DNA from: an uncultured Nitrospirota bacterium
GTDB lineage: Bacteria; CG2-30-53-67
Assembly (NCBI GenBank): GCA_947259355.1
Contig: CAMYMF010000009.1
Location: forward strand, 19,727-83,726
Reading direction: 5' to 3'
DNA length: 64,000 nt
The notes beneath the pieces were generated by a model, which was not told where the DNA came from, made no database searches, and saw nothing but the letters and a program-made list of their open reading frames with translations. Position numbers and translations under genes: made by a program. Shown in pieces: positions 32,954 to 41,525 of the stretch; positions within the stretch are counted from its first letter, which is position 1, and every line of letters begins with the position of its first letter.

Positions 32954-33370
32954 TCAGAAACAGAGGGTTCCTTTGGCGTGCGCGGCCAGGTTGATCAAAT
33001 TCATGGCGCCCCGAGATTTGACGCCTGGAATCAGGTCTTCTTCGGAGACCTTCTTGTTGGCCATGGTCTGGGTGCAGCTCTGTATTTCGATCCCCAATTC
33101 CAGGGCCTCTTCCAGTCTTTGGGAAAGCGTCGGAACGCCCGGTTGGGGCTTCTCGTTCTTTTCGATGGCCCCTTTCACTAAGATATCCACCGCACTTTGG
33201 ATGCAAAAAACGATGGTTCGGTAATTGGCGGCTGCGGCCAGGGAGGCAAACATCAGCGCGGAGCGGGCATTGGCGATCCTGTCAAAACCCGATGTGCACA
33301 GGATGACGAAAATCTCCGAAACATCTTCGCCCAGAATCTCTTGTAGTAATGGATCTTTATTCGTTTTCAT
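32954..33370 (-). CDS. DsrE/DsrF-like protein
   Basis: 138 residues with the DsrE-like fold: IFVILCTSGFDRIANARSAL, then YRTIVFCIQSAVDILVKG, and a Cys in EIQSCTQTMANKK at the position of the DsrE/TusD sulfur-carrying cysteine. The ATG at 33370 follows GGGGGG; a GTG two codons upstream is an alternative. It precedes the HdrD-like gene by 181 bases on the same strand. DsrE-type proteins relay sulfur from persulfides, so a link to a sulfur-containing carrier or to Hdr-type proteins is sensible but unproven. Confidence 0.5.
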   Translation of the reverse strand: MKTNKDPLLQEILGEDVSEIFVILCTSGFDRIANARSALMFASLAAAANYRTIVFCIQSAVDILVKGAIEKNEKPQPGVPTLSQRLEEALELGIEIQSCTQTMANKKVSEEDLIPGVKSRGAMNLINLAAHAKGTLCF

Positions 33371-34014
33371 TGTCACCCCCCATGGCTGTTTTGGTCTCGC
33401 CTGTCCTCGCGGCGCAGACAGGCCCCTTGGTTCGCTCGCGCAGACTTTCCGTTGCCGAGGCTTCTCGGAGAGCAGCGGCTCCGCTGTGGCGCCGGGGTAA
33501 TGGCCTCCTAGCCCCTGAGGAGGTAAGACACTCCATGTCGAATCACCGGAATCCCATGCATTGCACCAATGCCACGCGGACGCAAGGGCGTTATAAATTT
33601 ATTACACCGGGGTCGTAAGGGGAATCGGGAGATGCCTGATTTTGAGTAAGGGAAAACCTGAAACAACGATCCGGCTCCTTTCATAGCCGCGCGGTCGCGA
33701 CCCGCAGGAACTGATTTTTCCCCGAGATTAAGGCTGGAAAGAAGTTATGAACTCTCCATCAAGCCGTCCGGCCTTTCTAAGACCTTTCTGAGTTGAATTC
33801 TGCTCTGGAACGCCACATTAGCCCCTTTTCCCGCTGAATTCGGTGAATTACTCCACTCAATAACCGCACAGCATCCCCGCTCGACACGGTCTGCCCATAG
33901 CTTGCTTTGAAACTGCCTGGCTTGAAGCGGGCACACTGGTCCACGGCTTTGTTCTCGGCAAGCGCAGAGAAAGGAACCACGGCGTCGCCCACGGACTGTA
34001 GGTCGCAGGTGTTG
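33371..34014. other. Intergenic region with palindromic element
   Basis: About 640 bases. The shared palindromic element sits at 33621-33664. The right part (33745-34014) is downstream of the radical SAM gene; short frames there have no ribosome binding site and look non-coding. Confidence 0.5.
33621..33664. promoter_or_regulatory. Palindromic upstream element, copy B
   Basis: GGAATCGGGAGATGCCTGATT followed by AAGGGAAAACCTGAAAC matches copy A at 30133-30175 in order and spacing (43 versus 44 bases). It lies about 250 bases upstream of the DsrE-like gene. Confidence 0.5.
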
Positions 34015-35349
34015 TCACTGCATGCAGTGGAAGAGCCCGGTGCACCAGAGGCAGGCACCACAGGGGACGAGGCCGGTGTAGCAATCCTGCTCGAAATCTT
34101 CTCCGTCCATGTAGTTGCACAGCGCGAAGCTGCAGTCGAAGCAGAACGGAAATTCGTAACGGCGCACACCCTCTCGGAAAAATTTGAAATCCTCGGAATT
34201 CCATATCTCATGGATGGTTTGGTCGGCGAGATTTCCGAATACCCGCGGCTTGACCTTCTTTTCCCATCCCCCCACATAGCAAGCATACCGATGCCACAGG
34301 AAATAGCAGGGATGCACGTCGCCGTCCCAGGAGACAAAGGCGCTCTCGGACTCGACAAATTCACACTTCCGAGTGTTCTTCGGCGCCATTTCGGGCAGGG
34401 TCAGATCGATCCCCTCATCGGCCGAGATCTGCCGAGCCTCCTCCAGGACCCTCTCCGCCTCTTCGTACCACGCTTCGTCCCGTGTGAGCAGGCGCTCAAG
34501 CTGAAGGGCGACATCCTTTGAGGCGGCGTCGGCTTTCATCTTTTCCACATAATCGAACACCTGTTGCTCGTCGCTGTCTTTGACGACTTTCATAAAGACA
34601 TCAAAGTATTGGCGGACGTCCACGCCGGTTTTGGCGGCCCGGCGTTCCCATTCCTTGAAGATGGCGATGGCGCTCTGAGTGTTCGTGTCATAGACCGCGT
34701 GGTCGGTCGATGACAAGGAGTAAGGGAGAAGCTGCGAGACGATGGCAAAGCTCACGTCGTGGTGTGCAGCGAAACGCAGGGTCTCCGGAAGCTCTCGGAG
34801 ATTGTCCCGCATGAGCACAAACTCGATCCCCACGTGGAGGCGCGAGGGAGCGCTTTGTTCACGGGCTTTTTTCAGTGCCGCCAAGGCCTGGTCGACCGCG
34901 GCCAGTTCACCGCCCTCCCGGATCTTCCGGAAGGCGTCGCCGGAGACAGAGTCCACCGACAGGCAAATCCTGTCGAGCCCGGCATCCACCAGGGAGAAGG
35001 CGCGCTTTTCATGCAGGAGTAATCCGTTTGTCTGGAATCCGACCCAGGCACCTTCCGCGAGGTTTTTTCGGGCAGTGACGATGAACTCTTCCAGCCGCGG
35101 GTGCATCAGGGGCTCGCCGATACCGTTCAGGATGAGCGCGTGGAGGTGTGGGAAGGCGGGCTCCAGCGAGAGAAATGTTTCCATCGACAGATCCCCCTCC
35201 ACAATGCGGCTTTCGTCGTTCTGGCGTACGCACATGGCACAGTTCATATTGCACCGCGACGTGGTCTCGACAAAGAGTTTCAGGGGATAGGACTCGCTGG
35301 AAGGAGGAACGTTATTGTTCTGGGACGAGCTCACGATCCGTGTCTCCAA
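34015..35349 (-). CDS. Radical SAM/SPASM protein, probable tungsten-oxidoreductase maturase
   Basis: 444 residues. The radical SAM cluster motif is CNMNCAMC (about 33-40), with the TIM-barrel segments LILNGIGEPLMHPRL and CLSVDSVSG. The C-terminal SPASM-like region is rich in Cys: NTRKCEFVE, HPCYFLWHRYAC, FCFDCSFALC, and CGACLWCTGLFHCMQ. Proteins of this type are regular neighbours of aldehyde:ferredoxin-type tungsten enzymes and their MoaD-like protein, as here, and are thought to mature the enzyme or its cofactor. The start is uncertain: TTG at 35349 or GTG at 35334 (GGAG nine bases before). It is divergent from the MoaD-like gene. Confidence 0.5.
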   Translation of the reverse strand: METRIVSSSQNNNVPPSSESYPLKLFVETTSRCNMNCAMCVRQNDESRIVEGDLSMETFLSLEPAFPHLHALILNGIGEPLMHPRLEEFIVTARKNLAEGAWVGFQTNGLLLHEKRAFSLVDAGLDRICLSVDSVSGDAFRKIREGGELAAVDQALAALKKAREQSAPSRLHVGIEFVLMRDNLRELPETLRFAAHHDVSFAIVSQLLPYSLSSTDHAVYDTNTQSAIAIFKEWERRAAKTGVDVRQYFDVFMKVVKDSDEQQVFDYVEKMKADAASKDVALQLERLLTRDEAWYEEAERVLEEARQISADEGIDLTLPEMAPKNTRKCEFVESESAFVSWDGDVHPCYFLWHRYACYVGGWEKKVKPRVFGNLADQTIHEIWNSEDFKFFREGVRRYEFPFCFDCSFALCNYMDGEDFEQDCYTGLVPCGACLWCTGLFHCMQ

Positions 35350-35434
35350 TCGTATTCTTCTGAGTTGATCGCCCCTGCCGGCTGTCGCCCGCGAAAGGGG
35401 GTGAAAAAAGGTTTTCCATCTGGTATATTAGGGC

Positions 35435-35659
35435 ATGGAAATTACGCTCAAGCTTTTCAACATCCTCCGTGAGTATGGACCCGACATCGAGCGAAAGGAG
35501 GTACCCGAGGGGGTCACGGTGGGCGAGGTCGCCGCGATGGTCAAGATCCCCAAAGAGATTCCACTGCTCAGGATTGTGAACGGCGTCCATGTCCCGCTCG
35601 ATCATCGGCTGGAAGAGGGCGACGTCCTGGCCCTCTTCCCCCCGATTGCTGGTGGCTAG
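35435..35659 (+). CDS. MoaD/ThiS-like sulfur carrier protein
   Basis: 74 residues of ubiquitin-like fold: MEITLKLFNILREYGPD, then EVAAMVKIPKEIPLLRIVNG, and the essential C-terminal Gly-Gly after ALFPPIAGG. Thiocarboxylated MoaD supplies sulfur for molybdopterin (or tungstopterin) synthesis; AOR clusters often include a dedicated copy. It is alone on the plus strand between the radical SAM gene and the 209-residue gene, a compact divergent/convergent arrangement. No adenylating MoeB-like partner is in the window. Confidence 0.5.
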   Translation: MEITLKLFNILREYGPDIERKEVPEGVTVGEVAAMVKIPKEIPLLRIVNGVHVPLDHRLEEGDVLALFPPIAGG

Positions 35660-35674
35660 CGCACCGCTGTTAAC

Positions 35675-36304
35675 TCATGGCCTCTCGGGAGGCGGAATCA
35701 CCGAGAGGAACAGCTCCTCTTCCCCGTCCGCCATCTCCTCCAGAAATGTTGCTGGCTCGATGGCGATTTCGTTTCTTTGAACGCTTCGGCATTTCTCCAG
35801 AAACAGGGCGCGATTTTGTCTCAAAAAACGGGCAATGGCCTCAGAATTGATGAGAATACCTCGCGCCAGAAAGCCAGGCCCCAGATCCCCCATCATCAGA
35901 TTGAACAGTTTCACACAAATGGTTCCTTCTTGCTTTGGCCCGGCTGCGGCCGAATCTCGATGGGTAATGGATCCGCGAAACGATGCCAACGGACTCCCCC
36001 GTCTGAGCGCCGCCCCCGCCAGTCCCGGCATACCGGAAGAGAGGGCCAGCCGGGAGCCGTCCCGCAGGAGCGCTTTCTCGGTATTGTCCACCGGGTGGCC
36101 ATTGAGCACGATGGATAGAATCCTTTCACGCACGTAATCAGGTTCCAGCCCCATCTGATCACAGAGAAAGGACTGGACACTGCTGGGCAGAGCCGCCCGA
36201 ACCCATATGCCACTCTGGAGAAACGGGGAGAAGAGGGAAAGGGCGGTTCTTTCGAGTGTCAGCGCAATGGACGTTCTGGAGCGAGTGTCTCCAGAGAGAC
36301 TCAC
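35675..36304 (-). CDS. Unrecognised 209-residue protein of the AOR locus
   Basis: I do not recognise a family. MSLSGDTRSRTSIALTLERT leads into an N-terminal segment FLCDQMGLEPDYVRERILSI and VLNGHPVDNTEKALLRDG, which resembles the beta-grasp/MoaD-type pattern. A hydrophobic Gly-rich middle GMPGLAGAALRRGSPLASF and a C-terminal ICVKLFNLMMGDLGPGFL and NSEAIARFLRQNRALF follow. Its GTG start follows GAGGGG. It lies 111 bases downstream of AOR on the same strand but behind a strong terminator, so it is either attenuated or separately expressed. Confidence 0.5.
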   Translation of the reverse strand: MSLSGDTRSRTSIALTLERTALSLFSPFLQSGIWVRAALPSSVQSFLCDQMGLEPDYVRERILSIVLNGHPVDNTEKALLRDGSRLALSSGMPGLAGAALRRGSPLASFRGSITHRDSAAAGPKQEGTICVKLFNLMMGDLGPGFLARGILINSEAIARFLRQNRALFLEKCRSVQRNEIAIEPATFLEEMADGEEELFLSVIPPPERP

Positions 36305-36354
36305 GAAAACCCCTCAAATCGTTCTAGGTTAAGCCGTCGCGTCATCGCCGGCGC

Positions 36355-36390
36355 CAAAAAAAAGGGAGAGGTGTGGATACCCCTCCCCTT
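36355..36390 (-). terminator. Rho-independent terminator after the AOR gene
   Basis: On the minus strand AAGGGGAGGGG pairs with CCTCTCCCTT (one mismatch) and runs into eight Ts. It is 25 bases beyond the AOR stop codon and 50 bases before the next same-strand gene. Confidence 0.5.
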
Positions 36391-36415
36391 AATTATCTGC
36401 CGATTCATGCCAAGA

Positions 36416-38155
36416 CTACCAGTTGAAAACCGTGTCGAGATCGTCGTCTTTCACGTCAAATGTGACGTTGTGGGGCGCAAAGGCCTCCGTCTGGAAGTAT
36501 CTTGGGAGCCGGTCGTGGGCTTTGGTAAACCCGGCCCGCGCATTGAACTCCCTTTCCATGGAGAGGACCTTCTTGCCCAGCTCGGTCACGCCGTCGGCCG
36601 TCATTTCCGTTCCGTGAAAGGCCCCGATCATATCGAGCAGCGCCTGGAATGTGTCGGGCTGGTCCAGAATGGCAAAGGCGATGAAGAGACACATGCCCGT
36701 GGAGTCGATGGCCGCGGTGGCGATCTGAAGATCTCGCGACAGCGCAACCTGCCCTTCCGGTTTCAGCGCATCGACGTCGCCCCCTACTTTGAGGACATTC
36801 TGCGCCACCGCGTAACCCGCGGTGTGGTCCGCACCCTGGGTGGTCGTGGCATAGGTCACGCCGATTCCCTGCACTGCCCGCGGGTCGTAGGCTGGCATGG
36901 CCTGGTTTTTGACCACGGGCACCCGCTCCACGCCGAAAGCCTTGCCGGTCACGCCGGCCCCGTTGCCGAGAATCCGTCCCAAGTGCGTCCCCTTCCCGAC
37001 TTCTTCCACCAGCCGGATGGCACCGTCGGCATCGCCGAACTCGATCAGGCCGGCATCCATGGCCACGCCGATGGCAGCGCCCATCTCGATCGTATCGAGC
37101 CCGTAGTTATCGTCCATAAAATCGAGCTGGGCGATCTTGTCCATGTCTTCGATCCCGCAATGGCCGCCGTGGGCCCAGACCGTCTCGTATTCCGGCTGTT
37201 TGGTCAGATAATGGCCGTCTTTGTCGTGGTAAATGCCGGAGCAGCGAATGACGCAACCCCGATGACAGCCGTGGGTCGGATTCCCGCCCCGTTCCTTTTC
37301 AGTGGCCGCCAGGGTTTCGCCGCTGATCTTGGCGGCGCCGTCGAAGTTGCCCTGCTTGAAATTGTAGGTGGGATAGCCTCCGACCTCGTTCAGAATATTG
37401 GTCAACACATTGGTGCCGTACGCCGGCAGGGCCTCCCCGGTCACGGAGTGTTTCTGAAGCCCCTTCACGAAACTTTTGTTGGCCGCCTTGAACTTCTCCG
37501 GATCCTTGGCGGCGCGCATCTTGAGACCCTTGTCATCCATGACGATGACTTTCACCCCTTTGGCACCCATCACCGCCCCCACGCCGCCGCGACCGGCATG
37601 GCGGGTCGGCCGGAACTCCATGTCGGTGCAGGCTATCGAAGCGGCGCCCATCTTCATCTCGCCGGCCGTGCCGATCGACATGCAAGCGACTTTGTCGCCG
37701 TATTCGCCCTTCATCTTTTCAATGAGGTCGTAATTGGGAAGCATTTTGAGACTGTCGTCCCGCACGACTTGGACGCCGTCCTTGTTGATCACAACTTTGT
37801 AACGAGCCTCGGCATCAGCAGGTTTGCCCTCCAAGACGATGCCAGCATAGCCCAGGCGCGCCAGGACCTGCGCGGCCTGTCCGCCCGAATTGGACTCCTT
37901 GATTCCGCCGGTCAGCGGGCTTTTGCAGCCGACCGAAATGCGCCCGGACATGGCGGCCGGACTCCCGCTCAAAAGCCCCGGTGCAATCACAAGCTTGTTC
38001 TCCGCTCCCAGCGGATGGCAGTCCGGGGGCACCTCCTTGGAAACAATGGCTGTTGTAAGAGCCCTCCCTCCTAGGCCGGCGTAGTTGCCGATGGGCTCCT
38101 CCGTGGCCTTTGGTCCTCCTGCTGCACTCATGTTTACCCTGAGAAGCTTGTCCAT
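36416..38155 (-). CDS. Aldehyde:ferredoxin oxidoreductase (tungsten enzyme)
   Basis: 579 residues. The AOR N-domain has LPGLLSGSPAAMSGR-like APGLLSGSPAAMSGRISVG, GGIKESNSGGQAAQVLARLG and RHAGRGGVGAVMGAKGVK, the bis-pterin binding signature. The [4Fe-4S] ligands are in HGCHRGCVIRCSG (near 285) with the fourth Cys in DSTGMCLFIA. Such enzymes oxidise aldehydes to carboxylates with ferredoxin as acceptor. The start is the ATG at 38155 (AAGGGGGG upstream); the open frame extends further but without protein-like sequence. MoaD-like and radical SAM genes nearby supply maturation. A short-chain or methylotrophic aldehyde substrate is possible, not shown. Confidence 0.5.
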   Translation of the reverse strand: MDKLLRVNMSAAGGPKATEEPIGNYAGLGGRALTTAIVSKEVPPDCHPLGAENKLVIAPGLLSGSPAAMSGRISVGCKSPLTGGIKESNSGGQAAQVLARLGYAGIVLEGKPADAEARYKVVINKDGVQVVRDDSLKMLPNYDLIEKMKGEYGDKVACMSIGTAGEMKMGAASIACTDMEFRPTRHAGRGGVGAVMGAKGVKVIVMDDKGLKMRAAKDPEKFKAANKSFVKGLQKHSVTGEALPAYGTNVLTNILNEVGGYPTYNFKQGNFDGAAKISGETLAATEKERGGNPTHGCHRGCVIRCSGIYHDKDGHYLTKQPEYETVWAHGGHCGIEDMDKIAQLDFMDDNYGLDTIEMGAAIGVAMDAGLIEFGDADGAIRLVEEVGKGTHLGRILGNGAGVTGKAFGVERVPVVKNQAMPAYDPRAVQGIGVTYATTTQGADHTAGYAVAQNVLKVGGDVDALKPEGQVALSRDLQIATAAIDSTGMCLFIAFAILDQPDTFQALLDMIGAFHGTEMTADGVTELGKKVLSMEREFNARAGFTKAHDRLPRYFQTEAFAPHNVTFDVKDDDLDTVFNW

Positions 38156-38558
38156 GGTCACCCCCCTTTTGCTGAGTGAATTGTGAGAGTTTATGAGAAG
38201 GCTAGAGAGCAGAAGTTTTAAACTCCTCCCGAGCTTAAGCAAAATAACCCATCGGGCAAAAGAGGTCAATAGAAATATTGAGGATATACACGAGAAATAT
38301 TCACGTGGCGATATTCTGGCGACAAAATAATGATTTTTTGGGCGTTCTCTGTTGGTCTTTGCGAGAAGGGATGATTTTCGAAGAGGGGCTTCCCCAAAAA
38401 TAACGTACACCCTTGAGCCGATTGGTATCGTCGAAAGAAAGCATCTTCGGGTTGCACCGGCCTAAGGGGTGCTTGACCCGACACACCTTGTGGGGTAGAT
38501 TTTGATCGGCTTCATAGGTCTTATTTTTCCTTATAAATTTTCCGGGGGAGGGCTCGTC
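38156..38558. other. Divergent intergenic region
   Basis: About 400 bases between AOR (minus) and the ABM protein (plus), more AT-rich than its surroundings. It has two direct copies of GAAATATT (38272 and 38294) and a CACGTG palindrome between them and GATATTC, which might be an operator. Promoters of both genes should lie here. Confidence 0.5.
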
Positions 38559-38921
38559 ATGGCGACCGACGACAAGTGCTGCACCATTGTTCCGTATTTC
38601 AAAGTCCAGAGCGGAAAACTAGAATCCTTTAAAGCGCTTTGCGAGAAATTCGTTGAGAGAACTCTCCAGGAGCCCAAATGCCTCTACTACGGCTTCAGTT
38701 TCGAAGGAGATGAATGCCATTGCCGGGAAGGGTATGAAGATGCCGAGGGTTTGCTGGCGCATCTCGAAAACGTGGATTCTCTCTTGAAAGAAGCGCTGTC
38801 GATTTCCGAGATCGCCCGTCTGGAGGTTCATGGTCCCGAGAGCGAACTGGCAAACCTCCGCGGGCCTCTGGCCGGCCTCAAGCCCCGATTCTATGTACTG
38901 GAATACGGGTTTCGTCGTTAA
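38559..38921 (+). CDS. Antibiotic-biosynthesis-monooxygenase (ABM)-fold protein
   Basis: 120 residues. CCTIVPYFKVQSGKLESFKAL and FVERTLQEPKCLYYGFSF match the ferredoxin-like ABM fold used by small quinol monooxygenases and haem-degrading proteins. It continues with the usual HCREGYEDAEGLLAHLENV. The start is the ATG at 38559 after GGGGGAGGG. Family proteins dimerise; the substrate is unknown. Four Cys (two adjacent near the N-terminus) are unusual. It is divergent from the AOR gene. Confidence 0.5.
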   Translation: MATDDKCCTIVPYFKVQSGKLESFKALCEKFVERTLQEPKCLYYGFSFEGDECHCREGYEDAEGLLAHLENVDSLLKEALSISEIARLEVHGPESELANLRGPLAGLKPRFYVLEYGFRR

Positions 38922-39034
38922 GATCGCCGCGCATGACGATCACTCGTTGAGGCTTTTCGCTGGCCACGGTCCCCCCACGGGGTCCTTGGAGACCCATCTC
39001 ATAAGATGCTCGCCGTCGAATCTTGGCCAGACCC

Positions 39035-39063
39035 AGAACGGCCCGCTAAAAGCGGGCCGTTCT
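39035..39063. terminator. Bidirectional terminator-like hairpin
   Basis: A perfect 13-base inverted repeat (AGAACGGCCCGCT and AGCGGGCCGTTCT, loop AAA) lies between convergent genes, 30 bases beyond the stop of the TonB receptor. It lacks a long T-run on either strand, so termination strength is uncertain. Confidence 0.5.
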
Positions 39064-39074
39064 GCCAGGCGATC

Positions 39075-39093
39075 CCTCATGCCATATCCGCCT
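39075..39093 (-). repeat. Dispersed short repeat after a stop codon
   Basis: Directly following the TAA of the receptor gene the minus strand reads GGCGGATATGGCATGAGG, like the copies at 4505-4530 and 641-675. Confidence 0.5.
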
Positions 39094-41303
39094 TAGAGCC
39101 GGAAGTTGTATCTGGCTGTGATGCCGCCGTAGAAGTTGCGCTCCGGCGCGGGCTCAAAGAACCTCCCGCCAAAGGCATTCACACGGACGTTGCCGTTGTA
39201 CTCCTCGTCGAAGAGGTTGTTCACACCGAAAAATGGAGAGAATTCCCATGCCCCTTGCAGAAACGTGTGGCTTGCGCGCAAATTCACGACGGTATAGGAA
39301 TCGTTCTTTTCGGTGTTGGCGTTGTTGACGAAGAAGTCGTCTACGTTCAAGAGATCCGCAACGAGATAAAAACCCGAGCCGTGAAGGTAGGCGATCTCTC
39401 CGTGCAGAAGGTTCTCCGGAATGCCGGGGATTTCGTTGCCGTCGAAGACGTTGCCGTTGTTGTCGGTGAACCGGTCGAAGGTGAAGTCGGAATAAGTATA
39501 GGCCGCCGAAGCGGTCAGGCCGGCAAAGGGTTCCACCGAAACCGAGGCCTCGATCCCGTCTCGTGTAGATCTGCCTGCATTGACAAAGAAGTCCCGGTCG
39601 GGCATGCTGGGAATCTCAAAGGGGATCAGTTCATCTTTTACATCGACGGTGAACAGGGAGAGCGCATATTGCGTGCGATAGGGGAGCGTGCCCTTGATAC
39701 CGACTTCATAGTTCGTTGCAGTCTGCGGATCCAGATCCCGGTTGAAGCCCCCGCCGCCCGAGGGATTGGCAAACTCGCTCGTGGTGGGTGTTTCGAAGGA
39801 TTGTGAGATATTACCGTAGAGATTCACCGCCGGCGACAGGCTATACAGAAGCCCGACCATCGGGCTGAACTCGTCAAGGGTACGGCTACCCGAGTCGTCG
39901 CCGTCGGACAGGAAATCGTCCTCCACTTTGAAGCGCACCCAGTCTTGACGGGCCCCCAGCGTAAGCTCCAGGTTCTCCAGGGGTTGGAACTCATTCTGAA
40001 CAAAGACACCGGTGCTGGTGACCTTCTCGTTCTGATCAAATGTCAGTGCACCGAGCACACCCATGTTGTTCTCGAAGCGATCGCGATCATCGTCCTGGCG
40101 ATCCACATCCACCCCCAGAATCAGCCTGTTCTGCTTCCCCCATAGCCCTCCCGTGAAGGTATACTTCAGGCCGCCGCCGAAGAAGAATCGGTCGAAGGCG
40201 ACGGCCCCGCCGTCGGTGAAGGGCAGTTTGTTGGCGAAATCACGCCAGACGTAATAATTCCTCACCATCAGCTCGTGCTTGTCGCCAAAGGATTTCTGAT
40301 ACACCAGCCCGACGCGCTGTTGATCCAGCTCCTCACCGGTGTCAAACTGCAGATTTCGGTCCCGTGCCTGCTGAGGATCCTCCTTGGCCTGCTGCCGGGT
40401 GAGAGAACCGGGGTCATCGGCGACGGGGGAGTCGGTCAAATTGACGACGGCCGCCAGGTTGGCAGTCCCATCGATGGTGTAGCGGAATTTGCTGTTGAAC
40501 TGAGTGGCCTCCGTCCGACTATGGTTGCGATACCCGTCCAATTGTAGATCGGACAAGTTGAAGAAGTAATTGAGAGCTCCCAACTGACCACCGCTTTTAA
40601 TCTGATGTTTTTGAAAGTCAAATTCCCCGAAGGACAATCGGGCCTCTGCAAAAGGCTCCCGGGGTCCGGTCTCGGACGTGATGCTGATCACGCCGCCGGC
40701 CGCATTGCCGTAAAGCGATGAGGCAGAACCGCGAATGACTTCAATCCTCTGCGCGGAGCCCAGATCGATACTGTCCACCTGTCCCTGGCCATCGGCCAAC
40801 GTTTCCGGAATATCGTCCACGACGATTTTGATGCCCCGGATGCCGAAACCCGCGCGAGCGCCGAAACCACGTATGGAGATCCGCAAGTCCTGGGCAAAGT
40901 TAAAACGGTTCTGCATGAAGAGCCCAGGAATCTTGGTCAGCGATTCGTCCAAGCCAAGCTGTGGCTGCGCGGTCTGGATATCGTCCTGACCGACCACACC
41001 GACGGCCGCGGGCACCTTGCGGAGCGGTTTTTCGACCCTGGTCGCCCGAACGGTGATCTCCTCCATTTCAACGGGCTCGGACCCCTGATCGGCAGACTCT
41101 GCCACGGCCGGTTGCAAGGTATATGCCACCACGCAAAGAACGGTGATTAGCAGAAGAATCGACCGGCAAAAACGAAAGACCGGTCCGCGTCCGACTCGTT
41201 CCAATTCGGCGGCATGGGCCTGCCTGGCCCTTGTTTCGATGGGTATCTTGCCTCTGTCTGCCCTGCATAGAGCACGGCAACCACGCCTTTCGGCCTTGAT
41301 CAT
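39093..41303 (-). CDS. pqqU: TonB-dependent receptor resembling the PQQ receptor PqqU (YncD)
   Basis: 736 residues. A hydrophobic signal (about 48-66) is followed by EPVEMEEITVRATR, the plug domain and the barrel ending in ARYNFRL. By memory of E. coli PqqU the correspondence is extensive: SESLTGVPGL-like DESLTKIPGLFMQNRFNFAQD, IRGFGARAGFGIRGIKI, LADGQGQVDSIDL, DDPGSLTRQQAKEDPQQA, and the C-terminal NLFDEEYNGNVRVN and GRFFEPAPERNF. PqqU imports pyrroloquinoline quinone. PQQ enzyme genes fill the following 20 kb, which supports this. A strong GAGGAGG precedes the ATG, giving an unusually long n-region. A siderophore or lanthanophore receptor cannot be excluded. Confidence 0.5.
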   Translation of the reverse strand: MIKAERRGCRALCRADRGKIPIETRARQAHAAELERVGRGPVFRFCRSILLLITVLCVVAYTLQPAVAESADQGSEPVEMEEITVRATRVEKPLRKVPAAVGVVGQDDIQTAQPQLGLDESLTKIPGLFMQNRFNFAQDLRISIRGFGARAGFGIRGIKIVVDDIPETLADGQGQVDSIDLGSAQRIEVIRGSASSLYGNAAGGVISITSETGPREPFAEARLSFGEFDFQKHQIKSGGQLGALNYFFNLSDLQLDGYRNHSRTEATQFNSKFRYTIDGTANLAAVVNLTDSPVADDPGSLTRQQAKEDPQQARDRNLQFDTGEELDQQRVGLVYQKSFGDKHELMVRNYYVWRDFANKLPFTDGGAVAFDRFFFGGGLKYTFTGGLWGKQNRLILGVDVDRQDDDRDRFENNMGVLGALTFDQNEKVTSTGVFVQNEFQPLENLELTLGARQDWVRFKVEDDFLSDGDDSGSRTLDEFSPMVGLLYSLSPAVNLYGNISQSFETPTTSEFANPSGGGGFNRDLDPQTATNYEVGIKGTLPYRTQYALSLFTVDVKDELIPFEIPSMPDRDFFVNAGRSTRDGIEASVSVEPFAGLTASAAYTYSDFTFDRFTDNNGNVFDGNEIPGIPENLLHGEIAYLHGSGFYLVADLLNVDDFFVNNANTEKNDSYTVVNLRASHTFLQGAWEFSPFFGVNNLFDEEYNGNVRVNAFGGRFFEPAPERNFYGGITARYNFRL

Positions 41304-41525
41304 TTGGTCCCTCCTCTCTCGTCGGTTGGTGCAAGAGTTCAGCCGGTTTTGTCAGGTCGCCGCGACGACCGCCGCCGGTTTATGAACCCGTCGTTGACGC
41401 TGTCGTCACAGCGAAAGCTGCTTCCGCCGTGATGGCAACATTGGAAAACACAATAAACCTCCACGACCAACGGACGTGACTTTGGCCCCCCTGGAAGGGG
41501 GTTTCCCTTTGGCCCGCGTTTCAGA

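Noticed and set aside
33371..33620. Sigma-54 promoter upstream of the Hdr operon
   Set aside because: A TGGCAT and TGC pair is present, but the spacing does not fit the GG-N10-GC rule.
36371..38074. Long open frame on the plus strand antisense to the AOR gene
   Set aside because: It mirrors the strongly supported AOR coding sequence, has no ribosome binding site and no recognisable domain; it is a by-product of GC-rich codon use.
39093..41303. LutH-type lanthanophore receptor
   Set aside because: Considered because of the ped/lut-like genes, but the motifs match PqqU more closely. It is kept as an alternative only.
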